Position numbers and translations under genes: made by a program
Notes under the pieces: generated by a model
Told to the model about the DNA's origin: nothing
The model's input: the letters and a program-made list of their open reading frames with translations, nothing else
Databases searched by the model: none
Part shown: piece after piece, positions 1 through 7,600 of the stretch
Layout of the letters: each line of letters opens with the position of its first letter
Position numbering within the stretch: the first letter of the stretch is position 1
DNA from: DATDMG01 sp036518955
GTDB taxonomy: Bacteria > Actinomycetota > Actinomycetes > Actinomycetales > Kineosporiaceae
DNA length: 13,632 nt
Direction of reading: 5' to 3'
Assembly (NCBI GenBank): GCA_036518955.1
Contig: DATDMG010000443.1
Location: forward strand, 1-13,632

Positions 1-458
1 ACCCCCCGGGTCAGCCATTCGACGTCTGCCCGGCGCGTGAGCGTGACCGGGGCCAGAACGAGCTGGCTGACGCGGTCGGGGTGGCTCTGGGCGTAGGCCA
101 GCGCCAGGGTGGAACCCCAGGAGCAGCCGTACACCAGCCAGGTCTGGATGCCCAGGTGCTCACGCAGCAGCTCGATGTCGTCGACAAGGTGCCAGGTGGT
201 GTTGGCCGCCAGGTCCGCGCCCGGGTCGCTCGCGTGCGGGGTACTGCGGCCGGCGCCGCGCTGGTCGAGCAGCACCAGCTGGTACACCGCGGGGTCGAAC
301 ATGGTCGTCATCCAGGCACCGGCCCCGGAGCCCGGGCCGCCGTGCAACGCGAGCGCCGGCCTTCCTGCCGGGTTGCCGTGCCGCTCCCAGTACAGAACGT
401 GCCCATCACCGGTGGCCAGACGGCCAGATGCGTACGGCGTGCCGGTCGGAAAACGCAT
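1..458 (-). CDS. pip: Proline iminopeptidase (alpha/beta hydrolase), 5' part, runs off the left edge
   Basis: About 152 residues are visible; family members are about 310-320, so roughly half lies outside the window. By family it removes N-terminal proline from peptides in the cytoplasm. The sequence shows the family N-terminus (DGHVLYWERHGNPAGRP), the oxyanion-hole motif HGGPGSGAG, LLDQRGAGRS, and the nucleophile elbow GCSWGS with its catalytic serine. The histidine and aspartate of the triad would lie beyond the edge. The ATG at 458 is chosen because an in-frame TGA lies 12 nt upstream of it. The ribosome-binding site is weak. No operon partner is visible. Another S33-family hydrolase is possible, but the DQRGxGRS and GxSWGS pair is typical of proline iminopeptidase. 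Confidence 0.85.
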   Translation of the reverse strand, partial: MRFPTGTPYASGRLATGDGHVLYWERHGNPAGRPALALHGGPGSGAGAWMTTMFDPAVYQLVLLDQRGAGRSTPHASDPGADLAANTTWHLVDDIELLREHLGIQTWLVYGCSWGSTLALAYAQSHPDRVSQLVLAPVTLTRRADVEWLTRG

Positions 459-705
459 GCGGCCAGCAGATCACATCGCCCGTCCCACACTCCCCCGCCC
501 AGCCCAGCGCCGTGCCCCAGCGGCCCCCAGCTCGCCGCGATCCACCCAGCCGCGCTCGTTACGGAACCCGGCCTCGCGCACCACCAAGGCGATCACGTAG
601 CGTGATCGACGGACCGTCGACCATCTCGACATGTCGGCGCCAGATGGGTGTCGGCCCGACCGCCTGGTACGCCCTCTACGGTACGACCCCGCCGACGTCA
701 CCGAC

Positions 706-882
706 CGGACGATCGACCAGCCCTGGTACCGCACCAAGACCGAGCCGTCGTTCGAGGACATGATCCTCAAGCTGCGCAAGACCATCATCGCAGCCCGGTT
801 TACGGGCGTTACCCCAGGCCAACCCGACCCCGACCTACTATTACGCGGCTACGCCCTGGCCTGCAACGCAGCAGCCGCGTAA
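706..882 (+). pseudogene. Probable C-terminal remnant of a transposase-like protein
   Basis: An open frame ending at TAA 880-882 encodes a tail reading RTIDQPWYRTKTEPSFEDM, then KLRKTIIAARFTG and a final Ala-rich ACNAAAA. From memory, tails of the form KTxPSFEDMxxKLRRxxIAARF end a family of putative actinobacterial transposases. That resemblance, not a search, is the basis of the call. The same frame can be opened from an ATG at 631, but the codons before about 706 do not look coding and no catalytic domain is present. It is therefore best read as a 3' fragment stranded beside the peptidase gene. It could also be the end of a small uncharacterised protein. Confidence 0.4.
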
Positions 883-950
883 CCGCGAAACACGAGTGAG
901 TACCGAACAGCAGTAACCCGCCCACACCACCTGGAGAACACGGGGACCTC

Positions 951-1094
951 ATGACGACACCAGGACCGTCGTCCCCTGATCATCGTCATCGCGCGGGTCA
1001 TCCTGGAGATGCCATCGAGGGAGACCGGCACCTGCCCGGCGTGACCGTAACGCCTCTTCCTCCGCCGTCGGACGACCACGAGGGAGTCCCATGA
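951..1094 (+). CDS. Possible 47-residue ORF overlapping the nitroreductase start
   Basis: ATG 951 opens a 47-codon frame that ends in a TGA overlapping the next gene's ATG in an ATGA arrangement at 1091-1094, as in translational coupling. A GGGGA element lies a few bases before the ATG. The peptide is Pro-, His- and Asp-rich (begins MTTPGPSSPDHRHRAGH, ends PPPSDDHEGVP) and matches nothing I recognise. It could be a short leader peptide or chance, since the region is GC-rich and the codon pattern is only moderately biased. Confidence 0.3.
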   Translation: MTTPGPSSPDHRHRAGHPGDAIEGDRHLPGVTVTPLPPPSDDHEGVP

Positions 1095-1600
1095 TCACAA
1101 TCGGACTACCCGGTGCGAGCCGGGCACGTGACATCGTTCGCCAATTCAACAAGCACCTGCTCAACCCGGCGATGCTCACGTTGGCCGGCAGGCGCTTCTG
1201 GTACGCCGCCGCGATCCACCACATCGGACGCCGCTCCGGCACGAGGTACATCACGCCGGTCGTCGCCGACGAGATCGACGGGGGGTACCTGGTACCGCTG
1301 CCCTACGGTACCGCCGTGGACTGGCTGCACAACGTCCAGGCCGCCGGGCACGCCACGCTCGACGTCCACGGTCGCACCGTCACCGTCACCGACCCTGAGG
1401 TGCTGACCGCAGTCGACGCCCTCCCGCTGATGCCGGCAACACGGGCGCGGCTCTGGCAGCTGCTCCGCATGGAGCACTTCCTCCGCCTCCGCCTCCAGAC
1501 CCAGACACCCCACCGCACGCCACCACCATCCGGTGGGGAACCGGGTGAGCGACCGCGTGACGAACGCCCCGTAGCGACCCCGCTGCAGCCCTCGCCGTAG
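1091..1600 (+). CDS. Nitroreductase-family deazaflavin (F420)-dependent oxidoreductase, Ddn-like
   Basis: The 169-residue product belongs to the split beta-barrel family that uses cofactor F420H2 to reduce organic substrates, as Ddn does in mycobacteria. Family landmarks visible are the N-terminal RQFNKHLLNPAMLTLAGRR, HHIGRRSGTRYITPVVAD at about residues 43-60, VPLPYGTAVDWLHNVQAAG, which forms part of the cofactor pocket, and a C-terminal RLWQLLRMEHFLRLRLQT. Relatives usually end at that point. The last 30 or so residues here are Pro- and Arg-rich and unlike the family, so the true stop may have been lost by a small frameshift or the tail may be a local addition. ATG 1091 follows GAGGGAG with suitable spacing. 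Physiological substrate unknown. Confidence 0.85.
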   Translation: MITIGLPGASRARDIVRQFNKHLLNPAMLTLAGRRFWYAAAIHHIGRRSGTRYITPVVADEIDGGYLVPLPYGTAVDWLHNVQAAGHATLDVHGRTVTVTDPEVLTAVDALPLMPATRARLWQLLRMEHFLRLRLQTQTPHRTPPPSGGEPGERPRDERPVATPLQPSP

Positions 1601-1609
1601 CCTTACCTC

Positions 1610-1632
1610 CAGCCAGGCGCTGCGCCCGGCTG
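1610..1632 (+). terminator. GC-rich hairpin after the nitroreductase gene
   Basis: CAGCCAGGCGC and GCGCCCGGCTG are complementary at 10 of 11 positions around a central T, starting 10 nt after the stop codon. There is no T-run, which is common for actinobacterial terminators. It is placed as expected for ending transcription of the preceding gene. Confidence 0.5.
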
Positions 1633-2550
1633 ACGCCGCCGGACCGGGCTGACGCTCGGTCGGACATCAGAGCGACACGGTGCGCTGAGGATCACTCGAC
1701 GATGCCATCGCCACGCGGGCTCGCCACGGGCCGCGATCCCCACCACCCGCACCGGCCGGCCGCCCCGCTTCACCGGCTCCCCGGCTCACTGCGGTGCGGG
1801 AAGATCGGGGGCCCACCGTCCGTCGAGGGCGGCCGGGCGGTGTGTACGGTACGCGGAGGCCTCCATTCCCTCGCGCAAGATCAGTAGAGGGCGCGTTGGT
1901 CCATGACTTGGCGCGGGGCTGCTGGCGGCTGATCGCTTCGCTGGCGACGGGAGACGGTCCGAAACACCGTTGTCCCAAGAGCGCGCGTAGACGAAAGTGC
2001 AGGCCAGGGGCGGGTCGAAGGCGGTTTTGCAGACGGATCAACGCGTGCGCGTGATCTGCGGACATGTGCGCTCGGGGCGGCACGGCCACCCGCCACCGAC
2101 ACGCTCAGCCACTCGTGGGCTGGCCCCCCAGTCGGACTGACTGCGCAGGCGTTGGGTGGGCACTCGCGCCTGTTCGGGGCGCGGAGTGGATTTGGTCGCG
2201 TGGTGTGTTGGTGATGTTGCAGGATGTGTGGGTGGCTGGTCCGGTTGGTCCTGGTGACGTCGACGTCTCCGAAAAGGCGACTCTTGGCTCCAGTACCGGA
2301 TGCCCGGAACGCCATCGCTCCGATGCGAGCGGCGTTCGCTGCATCCAGAGCTCCCAACACACCGCCGGTCGCTGTTGCCCCTGCGAGACCTCCAGCTGAG
2401 AAATGGGACGTCCCAGCATTGGACGCAGTACAGGCGCAAGCTCCCGTCGCCGCACCCACGGTGATGCCACACACAATAGTTGCACCACGGGCAGTTGCTC
2501 CCGTGACGGCCCCAATGGCGACCGCCCCGACCGGCTCAGGAAGGACTCGA
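1633..2550. other. Region without a defensible gene
   Basis: Several long open frames exist on both strands, but none has consistent G/C-rich third positions or a recognisable motif, and the local base composition is less GC-biased than in neighbouring genes. The only stretch with protein-like character is a minus-strand Gly/Ala/Thr-rich frame around 2290-2540 (GAVTGATARGATIVCGITVG and GAATGACACTASNAGTS), which resembles a glycine-zipper segment. It has no good start or ribosome-binding site. The region may be relic DNA downstream of the poly-Cys gene. Confidence 0.5.
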
Positions 2551-2788
2551 TCAGGTCCAGCAGCGGACGTACTGGTCGGCCCCGTTGACGCCCGTCATCG
2601 GCTGTCCGTTTCATTGCGGCTGGAGGATTCGTGACCGACTGCCCGTTGGCCTTCCCGGCGCCCGTCGCCTGCCGGCCGGCCGCGGGCTGCTGCCGCACCG
2701 CCGCGGCTGCTGGACCGCCGCGGGTTGCTGCTGGTTCGCCGTCTGCTGATTGGCGGCGTTGGCGGCCCGGTTTCGCGGCTGGTGGGGG
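2551..2788 (-). pseudogene. Frame-shifted downstream continuation of the poly-Cys gene
   Basis: Past the stop at 2789-2791, coding character persists but changes frame. In the +1 frame the sequence reads NRAANAANQQTANQQQPAAVQQ with almost all third positions G or C. From about 2706 down it moves to another frame reading AAVRQQPAAGRQATGAGKANGQSVTN, and perhaps back again to NGQPMTGVNGADQYVRCWT, ending at TGA 2551-2553. These Gln/Ala/Asn-rich words match the composition of the upstream protein (QQPAANQQ, ANGQ). The second switch is explained by one missing C: CAGCAGCC-GCGGCGGTG stands where the preceding repeat has a complete CCC codon followed by GCGGCGGTC. This implies either a decayed gene end or sequencing indels. 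Confidence 0.6.
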
Positions 2789-3490
2789 TCAGCAACAGCA
2801 GCAGCAACAACAACAACAGCAGCAGCAGGTGGTAGCCATCTGTCCGTTGGCACCCATTGCCTGCTGGTTGGCTGCCGGCTGCTGGACGTTCACACCTGCT
2901 TGAGCGACGGCCTGGCCGTTCGCCGATACCTGGGCGCTGGCCACCGAACCGCTGGCGGCCATGGCCAGCTGAGGAGCCGCCGGCTGGGCGTTCGCGGCCT
3001 GCTGATTGGGCGCGGCCGGCTGCTGGCAGCAACAGCAACAACAGTCGGCGGCCATCTGCTGGTTGGCGGCGGCGTTGTTCGCCATATTCTGCTGGGGCGC
3101 CGTCTTCTTCTGCTTCGCGCCCGCCTTCTGCCCACCCGCCTTCTGCCCACCCGCTTTCTTCCCGGGCTTCGCGCCCGCGGGCGCCTGCTGGCAGGTGGCC
3201 ATGGCCTGGTTGCCTGCGGCGGTGTTCGCGACCATCTGGCCGGCTCCGGCGTCGGCGCCCATCCGCGCCGTGTCGGCCGCCACCAAGGGGCCAGCGCTCG
3301 CTGCCGCGAGCCCGATCGGGTTCCTCAACCCGGGGAAGGTCGCGAATACGGCCACCGCGAGGACGGCGGGCAGCATGATGCCGATCAGCCATGACCTTGT
3401 CGACCGCTGACGTCGTCCGCCACGCCTCGGTTGCGTTCGATCGGAATGCCAGTCGTCGTCCCTCGACGATCTGCGCTGCGGCTCGTACAT
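2789..3490 (-). CDS. Exported or membrane-anchored poly-cysteine, Lys/Gln/Ala-rich low-complexity protein
   Basis: The protein has 233 residues and no family I recognise. Order: basic N-terminus (1-33, rich in Arg); one hydrophobic segment (34-55, WLIGIMLPAVLAVAVFATF), then ASAG, a possible signal-peptidase site; an Ala/Gly-rich stretch with one Cys at 100; a Lys-rich tract (108-129, with GGQKAGGQKAG); six consecutive Cys (150-155); an Asn/Gln/Ala linker; and twelve consecutive Cys (222-233) immediately before TGA. The positive N-terminus predicts that the Cys part lies outside the membrane. ATG 3490 is preceded by GAAGGGG at 5-nt spacing. It is divergent from the SET/NRPS operon across a shared leader. 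Codons in the Cys runs mix TGC and TGT. Possible roles are thiol or metal binding, disulfide cross-linking, or acting as a modified scaffold or precursor. The coding frame seems to have continued beyond this stop before indels arose. Confidence 0.75.
   Translation of the reverse strand: MYEPQRRSSRDDDWHSDRTQPRRGGRRQRSTRSWLIGIMLPAVLAVAVFATFPGLRNPIGLAAASAGPLVAADTARMGADAGAGQMVANTAAGNQAMATCQQAPAGAKPGKKAGGQKAGGQKAGAKQKKTAPQQNMANNAAANQQMAADCCCCCCQQPAAPNQQAANAQPAAPQLAMAASGSVASAQVSANGQAVAQAGVNVQQPAANQQAMGANGQMATTCCCCCCCCCCCC
2792..2827. repeat. 12-unit CAR/YTG-type trinucleotide tract
   Basis: Read on the minus strand, this is twelve Cys codons in the pattern TGC x3, TGT x4, TGC x3, TGT, TGC. It is an interrupted trinucleotide tract, prone to slippage in whole codons. 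Other frames give poly-Leu or poly-Ala, but only the Cys frame continues the coding-biased gene upstream. Confidence 0.9.
3026..3043 (-). repeat. Six-codon cysteine block inside the poly-Cys gene
   Basis: This encodes residues 150-155 as TGT TGT TGC TGT TGC TGC. It is flanked by ANQQMAAD and QQPAAPNQQ, which resemble the flanks of the 12-Cys block, suggesting that a Cys-plus-linker module was duplicated. Confidence 0.85.
3123..3152. repeat. Exact 15-bp tandem repeat in the Lys-rich tract
   Basis: Two perfect copies of GCCTTCTGCCCACCC on the plus strand encode a repeated five-residue Ala-Gly-Gly-Gln-Lys unit on the minus strand. A degenerate third unit follows. It creates regularly spaced lysines in the candidate methyl-acceptor tract. 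Confidence 0.9.
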
Positions 3491-3503
3491 GTGGACCCCT
3501 TCG

Positions 3504-3515
3504 TTGACGTGTCAA
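3504..3515. promoter_or_regulatory. Short palindrome upstream of the poly-Cys gene
   Basis: TTGACGTGTCAA has 5-bp inverted arms, TTGAC and GTCAA, around GT. It sits 14 nt before the ATG at 3490, just upstream of that gene's ribosome-binding site. It could be an operator. Read on the minus strand it also gives TTGACA, but so close to the start codon that a -35 role for this gene is unlikely. Confidence 0.35.
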
Positions 3516-4039
3516 AGCGAGAGCAAGACCGATGAACGCAGCCGACGCAGGACGCCCATCCACGCTGCGGCAACCGGCGCCTCGAACCCTGGGGGATCGA
3601 GCTCGAGACCTCGGCGGCTTGCCGGGCCGTGACGCCGTTCCCGGCAGTGCCCCCGCCGGCGGCGTTCTCCGAGTGTGCGCGGACGGCGCCGCGGCCGGCC
3701 TCTGTCGCCCTTCCCGGTCAGCTCTCCCTGCCGGCCCGACAGGCTCTCCCGATCAGCAGACGGCGGAACGGCGCCCACGGCCACTACCACCACGCCGGCC
3801 GCCGGGCCCCGTCCCGCATGCCGCGCCGCCGTCGACCGTCCTCGGCCGAGGCGAAGTGACCCCGCCCGACGCATTCGCCCGGTCCCGGTGCACCGGGCCG
3901 GTCGGTGCCCTCCCCCGATCGGCAGAGCGCAGTCGGGCGAGCCGGGAGATGAAGGATCACATCGTGCATCGCCATGCTCGGAGGGCCGGGCGACGTGCAG
4001 TACAGCGTCGCCGACCGGCATCACCGACGCCGAGGCCGG

Positions 4040-4058
4040 ATGAGGCGATTCGCCTCAT
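4040..4058. promoter_or_regulatory. Perfect 19-bp palindrome in front of the SET/NRPS operon
   Basis: ATGAGGCGATTCGCCTCAT has 9-bp arms around one central T and ends 22 nt before the SET start codon, directly next to the ribosome-binding site GGGAAGGGAG (4061-4070). As DNA it looks like a dimeric repressor or activator site. As RNA it could form a hairpin beside the ribosome-binding site. It is far too long to expect by chance in a leader this short. Confidence 0.6.
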
Positions 4059-4080
4059 GCGGGAAGGGAGACCACACGCC

Positions 4081-4602
4081 ATGAACGAGTCAGAGGTCCG
4101 CGTCGCGGTGATGCGCTATGCCAAGCAGTTCTGCCTTGTCGCGAAGGTGCAGGCTCTTCCGGGAGACCTGCTCTTCACCATCGACGGCAAGCTCACCAGA
4201 GTGCCGACCAGCCACTCGGTGCAGATCGATCGCGACATCCACATCGATCTGCCGGAGGGATACACGCACGCCGAGATCATGGATCGCTTCTTCTGGCGGT
4301 ACATGAATCACAGCTGCGATCCGACCGCCGTGGTCTGCGGGCGCGAGGTGTTCGCGCTTCGCCCCCTTGCCCCCGGCCAAGAAGTCAGCTTCGACTACCA
4401 CACGACGGAGTACGAGCTCGCTGAATCGTTCAGCTGCCACTGTGGTAGCCCCCGGTGCCTGGGACAGATCCGGGGCTTTCGGTTCTTGGCAGCCGAGGAC
4501 CGGCAGCGGCTGCGCCCCTGGGTCGCCGATCACCTGCTCGACGGCCGGGACGACCCGGAGGACTCCCGGGGTGAAGGTGGGTGGACCGACCTGTGTCGCT
4601 GA
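4081..4602 (+). CDS. SET-domain protein lysine methyltransferase
   Basis: The 173-residue product has SET hallmarks: NHSCDPT at 76-82 (S-adenosylmethionine-binding and pseudoknot motif), the catalytic-tyrosine region VSFDYHT at 102-108, and a post-SET Cys cluster CHCGSPRC at 119-126 that normally binds zinc with a further Cys. By family it transfers methyl groups to protein lysines in the cytoplasm. The usual N-terminal GxG motif is not obvious. ATG 4081 is preferred because of GGGAAGGGAG 10 nt upstream and because family-like sequence begins there (VRVAVMRYAKQFC); in-frame ATGs at 4057 and 3949 are less likely. Its end overlaps the NRPS start by 22 bp, implying coupled translation. Candidate substrates are the Lys-rich tract of the divergent poly-Cys protein or the NRPS product (inference). 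Confidence 0.85.
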   Translation: MNESEVRVAVMRYAKQFCLVAKVQALPGDLLFTIDGKLTRVPTSHSVQIDRDIHIDLPEGYTHAEIMDRFFWRYMNHSCDPTAVVCGREVFALRPLAPGQEVSFDYHTTEYELAESFSCHCGSPRCLGQIRGFRFLAAEDRQRLRPWVADHLLDGRDDPEDSRGEGGWTDLCR

Positions 4603-7600
4603 TCCCTTCCCCTGCGCTACCGGACCTCGACCGGCCCGAGGTCCTGTACGACTTCTTCGAGCAGGCCGTCCGGCGCTGGCCGCAGGCCCCGGCTCTCGAC
4701 ATCCCGCCCACCGCCGTCCGGGGCAGGCTGACGTTGACGTACGCGGAACTCTGGCGGCAATGTGAGCACTTGGCCGGTGCCCTGACCGAAGCCGGCGCCG
4801 GAGCCGCGGGCCAGATCATCGCCCTGCTGCTGCCGCGCACCACGGCGTGGCTCTATGCCGCCCAGCTCGCGACGCTGCGCGCCGGTCGTGCTTTCGTCTG
4901 CATCGACCCCTCGTTCCCCGACCAGCAGGTTCTCCACATCCTCCAGGACTCGGGCGCGGACGTCGTGGCGACCGATGACGCCGGTGCGGCGCGGGCGCGC
5001 CGGCTCGGTTACCACGGCGCGCTGCTCGTCCTGACCGGGCAGACGATGCAAGAACCGCAGCAGCCGCTGCCACCGCTGGCGCTGCCCCCCGTACCCGGAC
5101 CCGACGCGCTGGCCTACGTCATCTACACCTCCGGCACCACCGGGCGCCCGAAGGGCGTGATGATCCCACATCGGGGCATCGTCAACTTGATCAGTTCAGA
5201 CCTCCTCGAGTTCTCGCTCGGTCCGGGAGACCGGGTGGCCCAGGGCTCGTCGGCCGCCTACGACTCGTCCGTCGAGGAGATCTGGATGGCGCTCGCCTCG
5301 GGCGCCACGGTCGTGGTCATGGACGACGAGACCGTGCGGCTGGGTCCGGACCTGGTCCCGTGGCTGCACCGGGAAGGCATCACCGTGCTGTGCCCACCAC
5401 CGACCCTGCTGCGCGCCACCGGGTGCGAGGCGCCGTGGGAGGCCCTGCCCCAGCTGCGGTTGCTCTACGTCGGGGGCGAGGCGCTGCCTCGGGACGTGGC
5501 GGACCTGTGGGCGCCGGGCCGGCGTCTGGTCAACGGGTACGGGCCCACCGAGTGTTCGGTGACCTGCCTGCGGCAGGACATCCGGCCCGGTGAGCCGATC
5601 GGCATCGGCCAACCGGTTCCCGGGACCGAGGCGTGGGTGCTCGACGAGAACCTGGTCCTGGTGCCGACGGGAACCCAGGGGGAGCTGTGCATCGGCGGGG
5701 CCGGACTGGCACTGGGATACCTCAACGCCCCCGAACTCACCGAGACCAAGTTCCTGGACCACCCCGTCCTCGGCCGGATCTACCGCACCGGAGACCTGGT
5801 GCAGAAGGAACCGGACGGGACGTTCTCGTACCACGGCCGGATCGACGGGCAGGTGAAGCTGCGCGGGTACCGGATCGAACTGGAGGCCGTCGAGACGTGG
5901 CTCGCCCGGTTCCCAGGAGTGCGCGAGGCAGCGTGCCGGGTCCAGGGTGAGGGCGTGGCGGCCGCCTTGGCGGCTCATCTGGTGCCGGCCGACCCCGAGC
6001 GTCCGCCCCGCGTCGAGGACCTCGTGCGCCACCTGGGCGAGCAGCTTCCGGCGTACATGGTGCCGACCCTGTTCGCCGTGGCGGAGGAACTGCCGCGCGG
6101 CGCGAGCGGCAAGGTACGCCGAAACGACCTGCCCCTGCTCGCCGGACGCACGGCACGCGGGGTGGCGCCGGCCCCGCCGCCGGGAGCCGAGCCGGACGAC
6201 GCCACCCGGCACGCCATCTCCGAGGCGGTGCGGTCGGTGCTGGCGCTGCCCAGCCGGCCCGCCGTGGACGAGGATTTCTTCACGGACCTCGGCGGCAGCT
6301 CGTTGCACGCCGCAATGCTGATCTCGCAGTTGCGGACGGATCCGGCCACGGCCGTCCTCACCGTCCGCGACGTGTACGACGGCCGAACCGTCGCGGGCAT
6401 GGCCCAGCTGGTGACCGGCGGCGCGGAGACGCAGCAGGCCCACCCGCCGGACGGGACGGCGCCCTCCGCCGTCCCTCCGGCCCCGCGGCCGCGGACCGTA
6501 GGGACGGCCCGACCGGTCTGGGCCACCGTCGCGCAGGCCGTCTGGATCCTGCTGGAGACGGTGATCGGTTCGGCGGCCGGCTACCTGACCGTGTTCGTCG
6601 TTGTGCCGTGGATCACCGATCGGATCGGCCTGATCCCCCTCATCCTGGCGGCGCCTGCCGTGGTCACGTCGGCGGCCCTGATCGCCTCGCCGCTGACGGT
6701 GGCGACGGCGATGGCCCTGAAGGCGTTGCTGATCGGTCGGTACCGGCCGGTCCGCACCCCCGTCTGGAGCGGCCTCCACCTGCGCATCTGGATCATGAAG
6801 CAGGTGGCGGGGTTCATCCCGTGGCGCACCTTCGCCGGGACCGAACTGCAGTGCTGGGCGCTGCGGGCACTCGGCGCGCGCATCGGCGCGCGCGTGCACA
6901 TCCACCGCGGGGTCAACCTCCAGCAGGGCGGGTGGGACCTGCTCGAGATCGGCGACGACGTCACCCTCGGCCAGGACGCGTCCGTGCACCTTCTCCAGCT
7001 CACGGCCGGCCACCTCGTGGTCGGCCCGGTAACCCTGGCCGACGGAGCGACCCTCGACGTCCGTGCGGGCGTCGGGCCGTACACCCGGGTGGGTCGCACC
7101 GCCTGGCTGAGCGCGCTGTCGGCGCTGCCGCCCGGCGCCGTCGTGCCGGACGGCGAGACGTGGAGCGGAGTGCCGGCGCGCCGGACCGGCGACGCCCCCA
7201 TCCCCGCCGTGCCGCCGGACGGCGGCGTCCGGTTGTCCCCGATGCTGCACGCGATAGCGATGATCCTTGCGAACAGCCTGCTCCGGTCCATGCTGGCGCT
7301 CCCCGGGACGTTGCTGGCCGTGGCGGTCGTGTGGGCGGACCACCTGACCTACCGGTCCCTGCTGTCGATCTTCTCTCACCCGGTGGAGAGGCTGCCGTCT
7401 CTGGCGCTGCTGGCCGTGCTGATGTGCGTCTCCCTGGTCGCCGCCGTCTGGGGCGATGCGCTCGTGGTACGCGCTCTGGGCAAGGTGCGACCGGGCGTGA
7501 TCAGCCGCTGGAGCCTGGCCTACATCCGGGTCTGGTTGAAGTCCGGGATGGTCGACCTCGCCAACACCTGGCTCAGCGGAGGGCTCTTCTGGCCGGTCTG

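Larger units (their letters stand above)
3491..4080. promoter_or_regulatory. Divergent leader between the poly-Cys gene and the SET/NRPS operon
   Basis: This 590-bp region must hold the promoters for both directions. It contains two palindromes, at 3504-3515 and 4040-4058. The SET frame is open upstream to 3532, but third-position bias is poor before 4081, so it is treated as leader. A 76-codon frame from GTG 3629 to TGA 3859 does have G/C-rich third positions and encodes a basic peptide ending RRRRPSSAEAK, but it lacks a ribosome-binding site and any recognisable similarity. It may be a relic or chance. Confidence 0.5.

Noticed and set aside
471..788. Minus-strand frame of 105 codons
   Set aside because: It is Arg/Ser/Gly-rich with no motif and opposes the transposase-like tail, so nothing supports it.
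2789..2791. TGA after the Cys run read as selenocysteine
   Set aside because: The in-frame sequence after TGA loses third-position bias, while the +1 frame keeps it, so an indel explains the data better. No selenocysteine insertion element was evident.
3123..3152. Tandem 15-bp repeat as part of a CRISPR array
   Set aside because: There are only two contiguous copies with no spacers, and they encode a peptide repeat.
2595..3563. Minus-strand frame giving a poly-leucine run through the trinucleotide tract
   Set aside because: Its codon bias is poor, and the overlapping poly-Cys frame has the ribosome-binding site, membrane segment and biased codons.
3532..4080. N-terminal extension of the SET gene to the first in-frame ATG at 3532
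   Set aside because: It has poor codon bias and no family similarity, and a good ribosome-binding site precedes ATG 4081.
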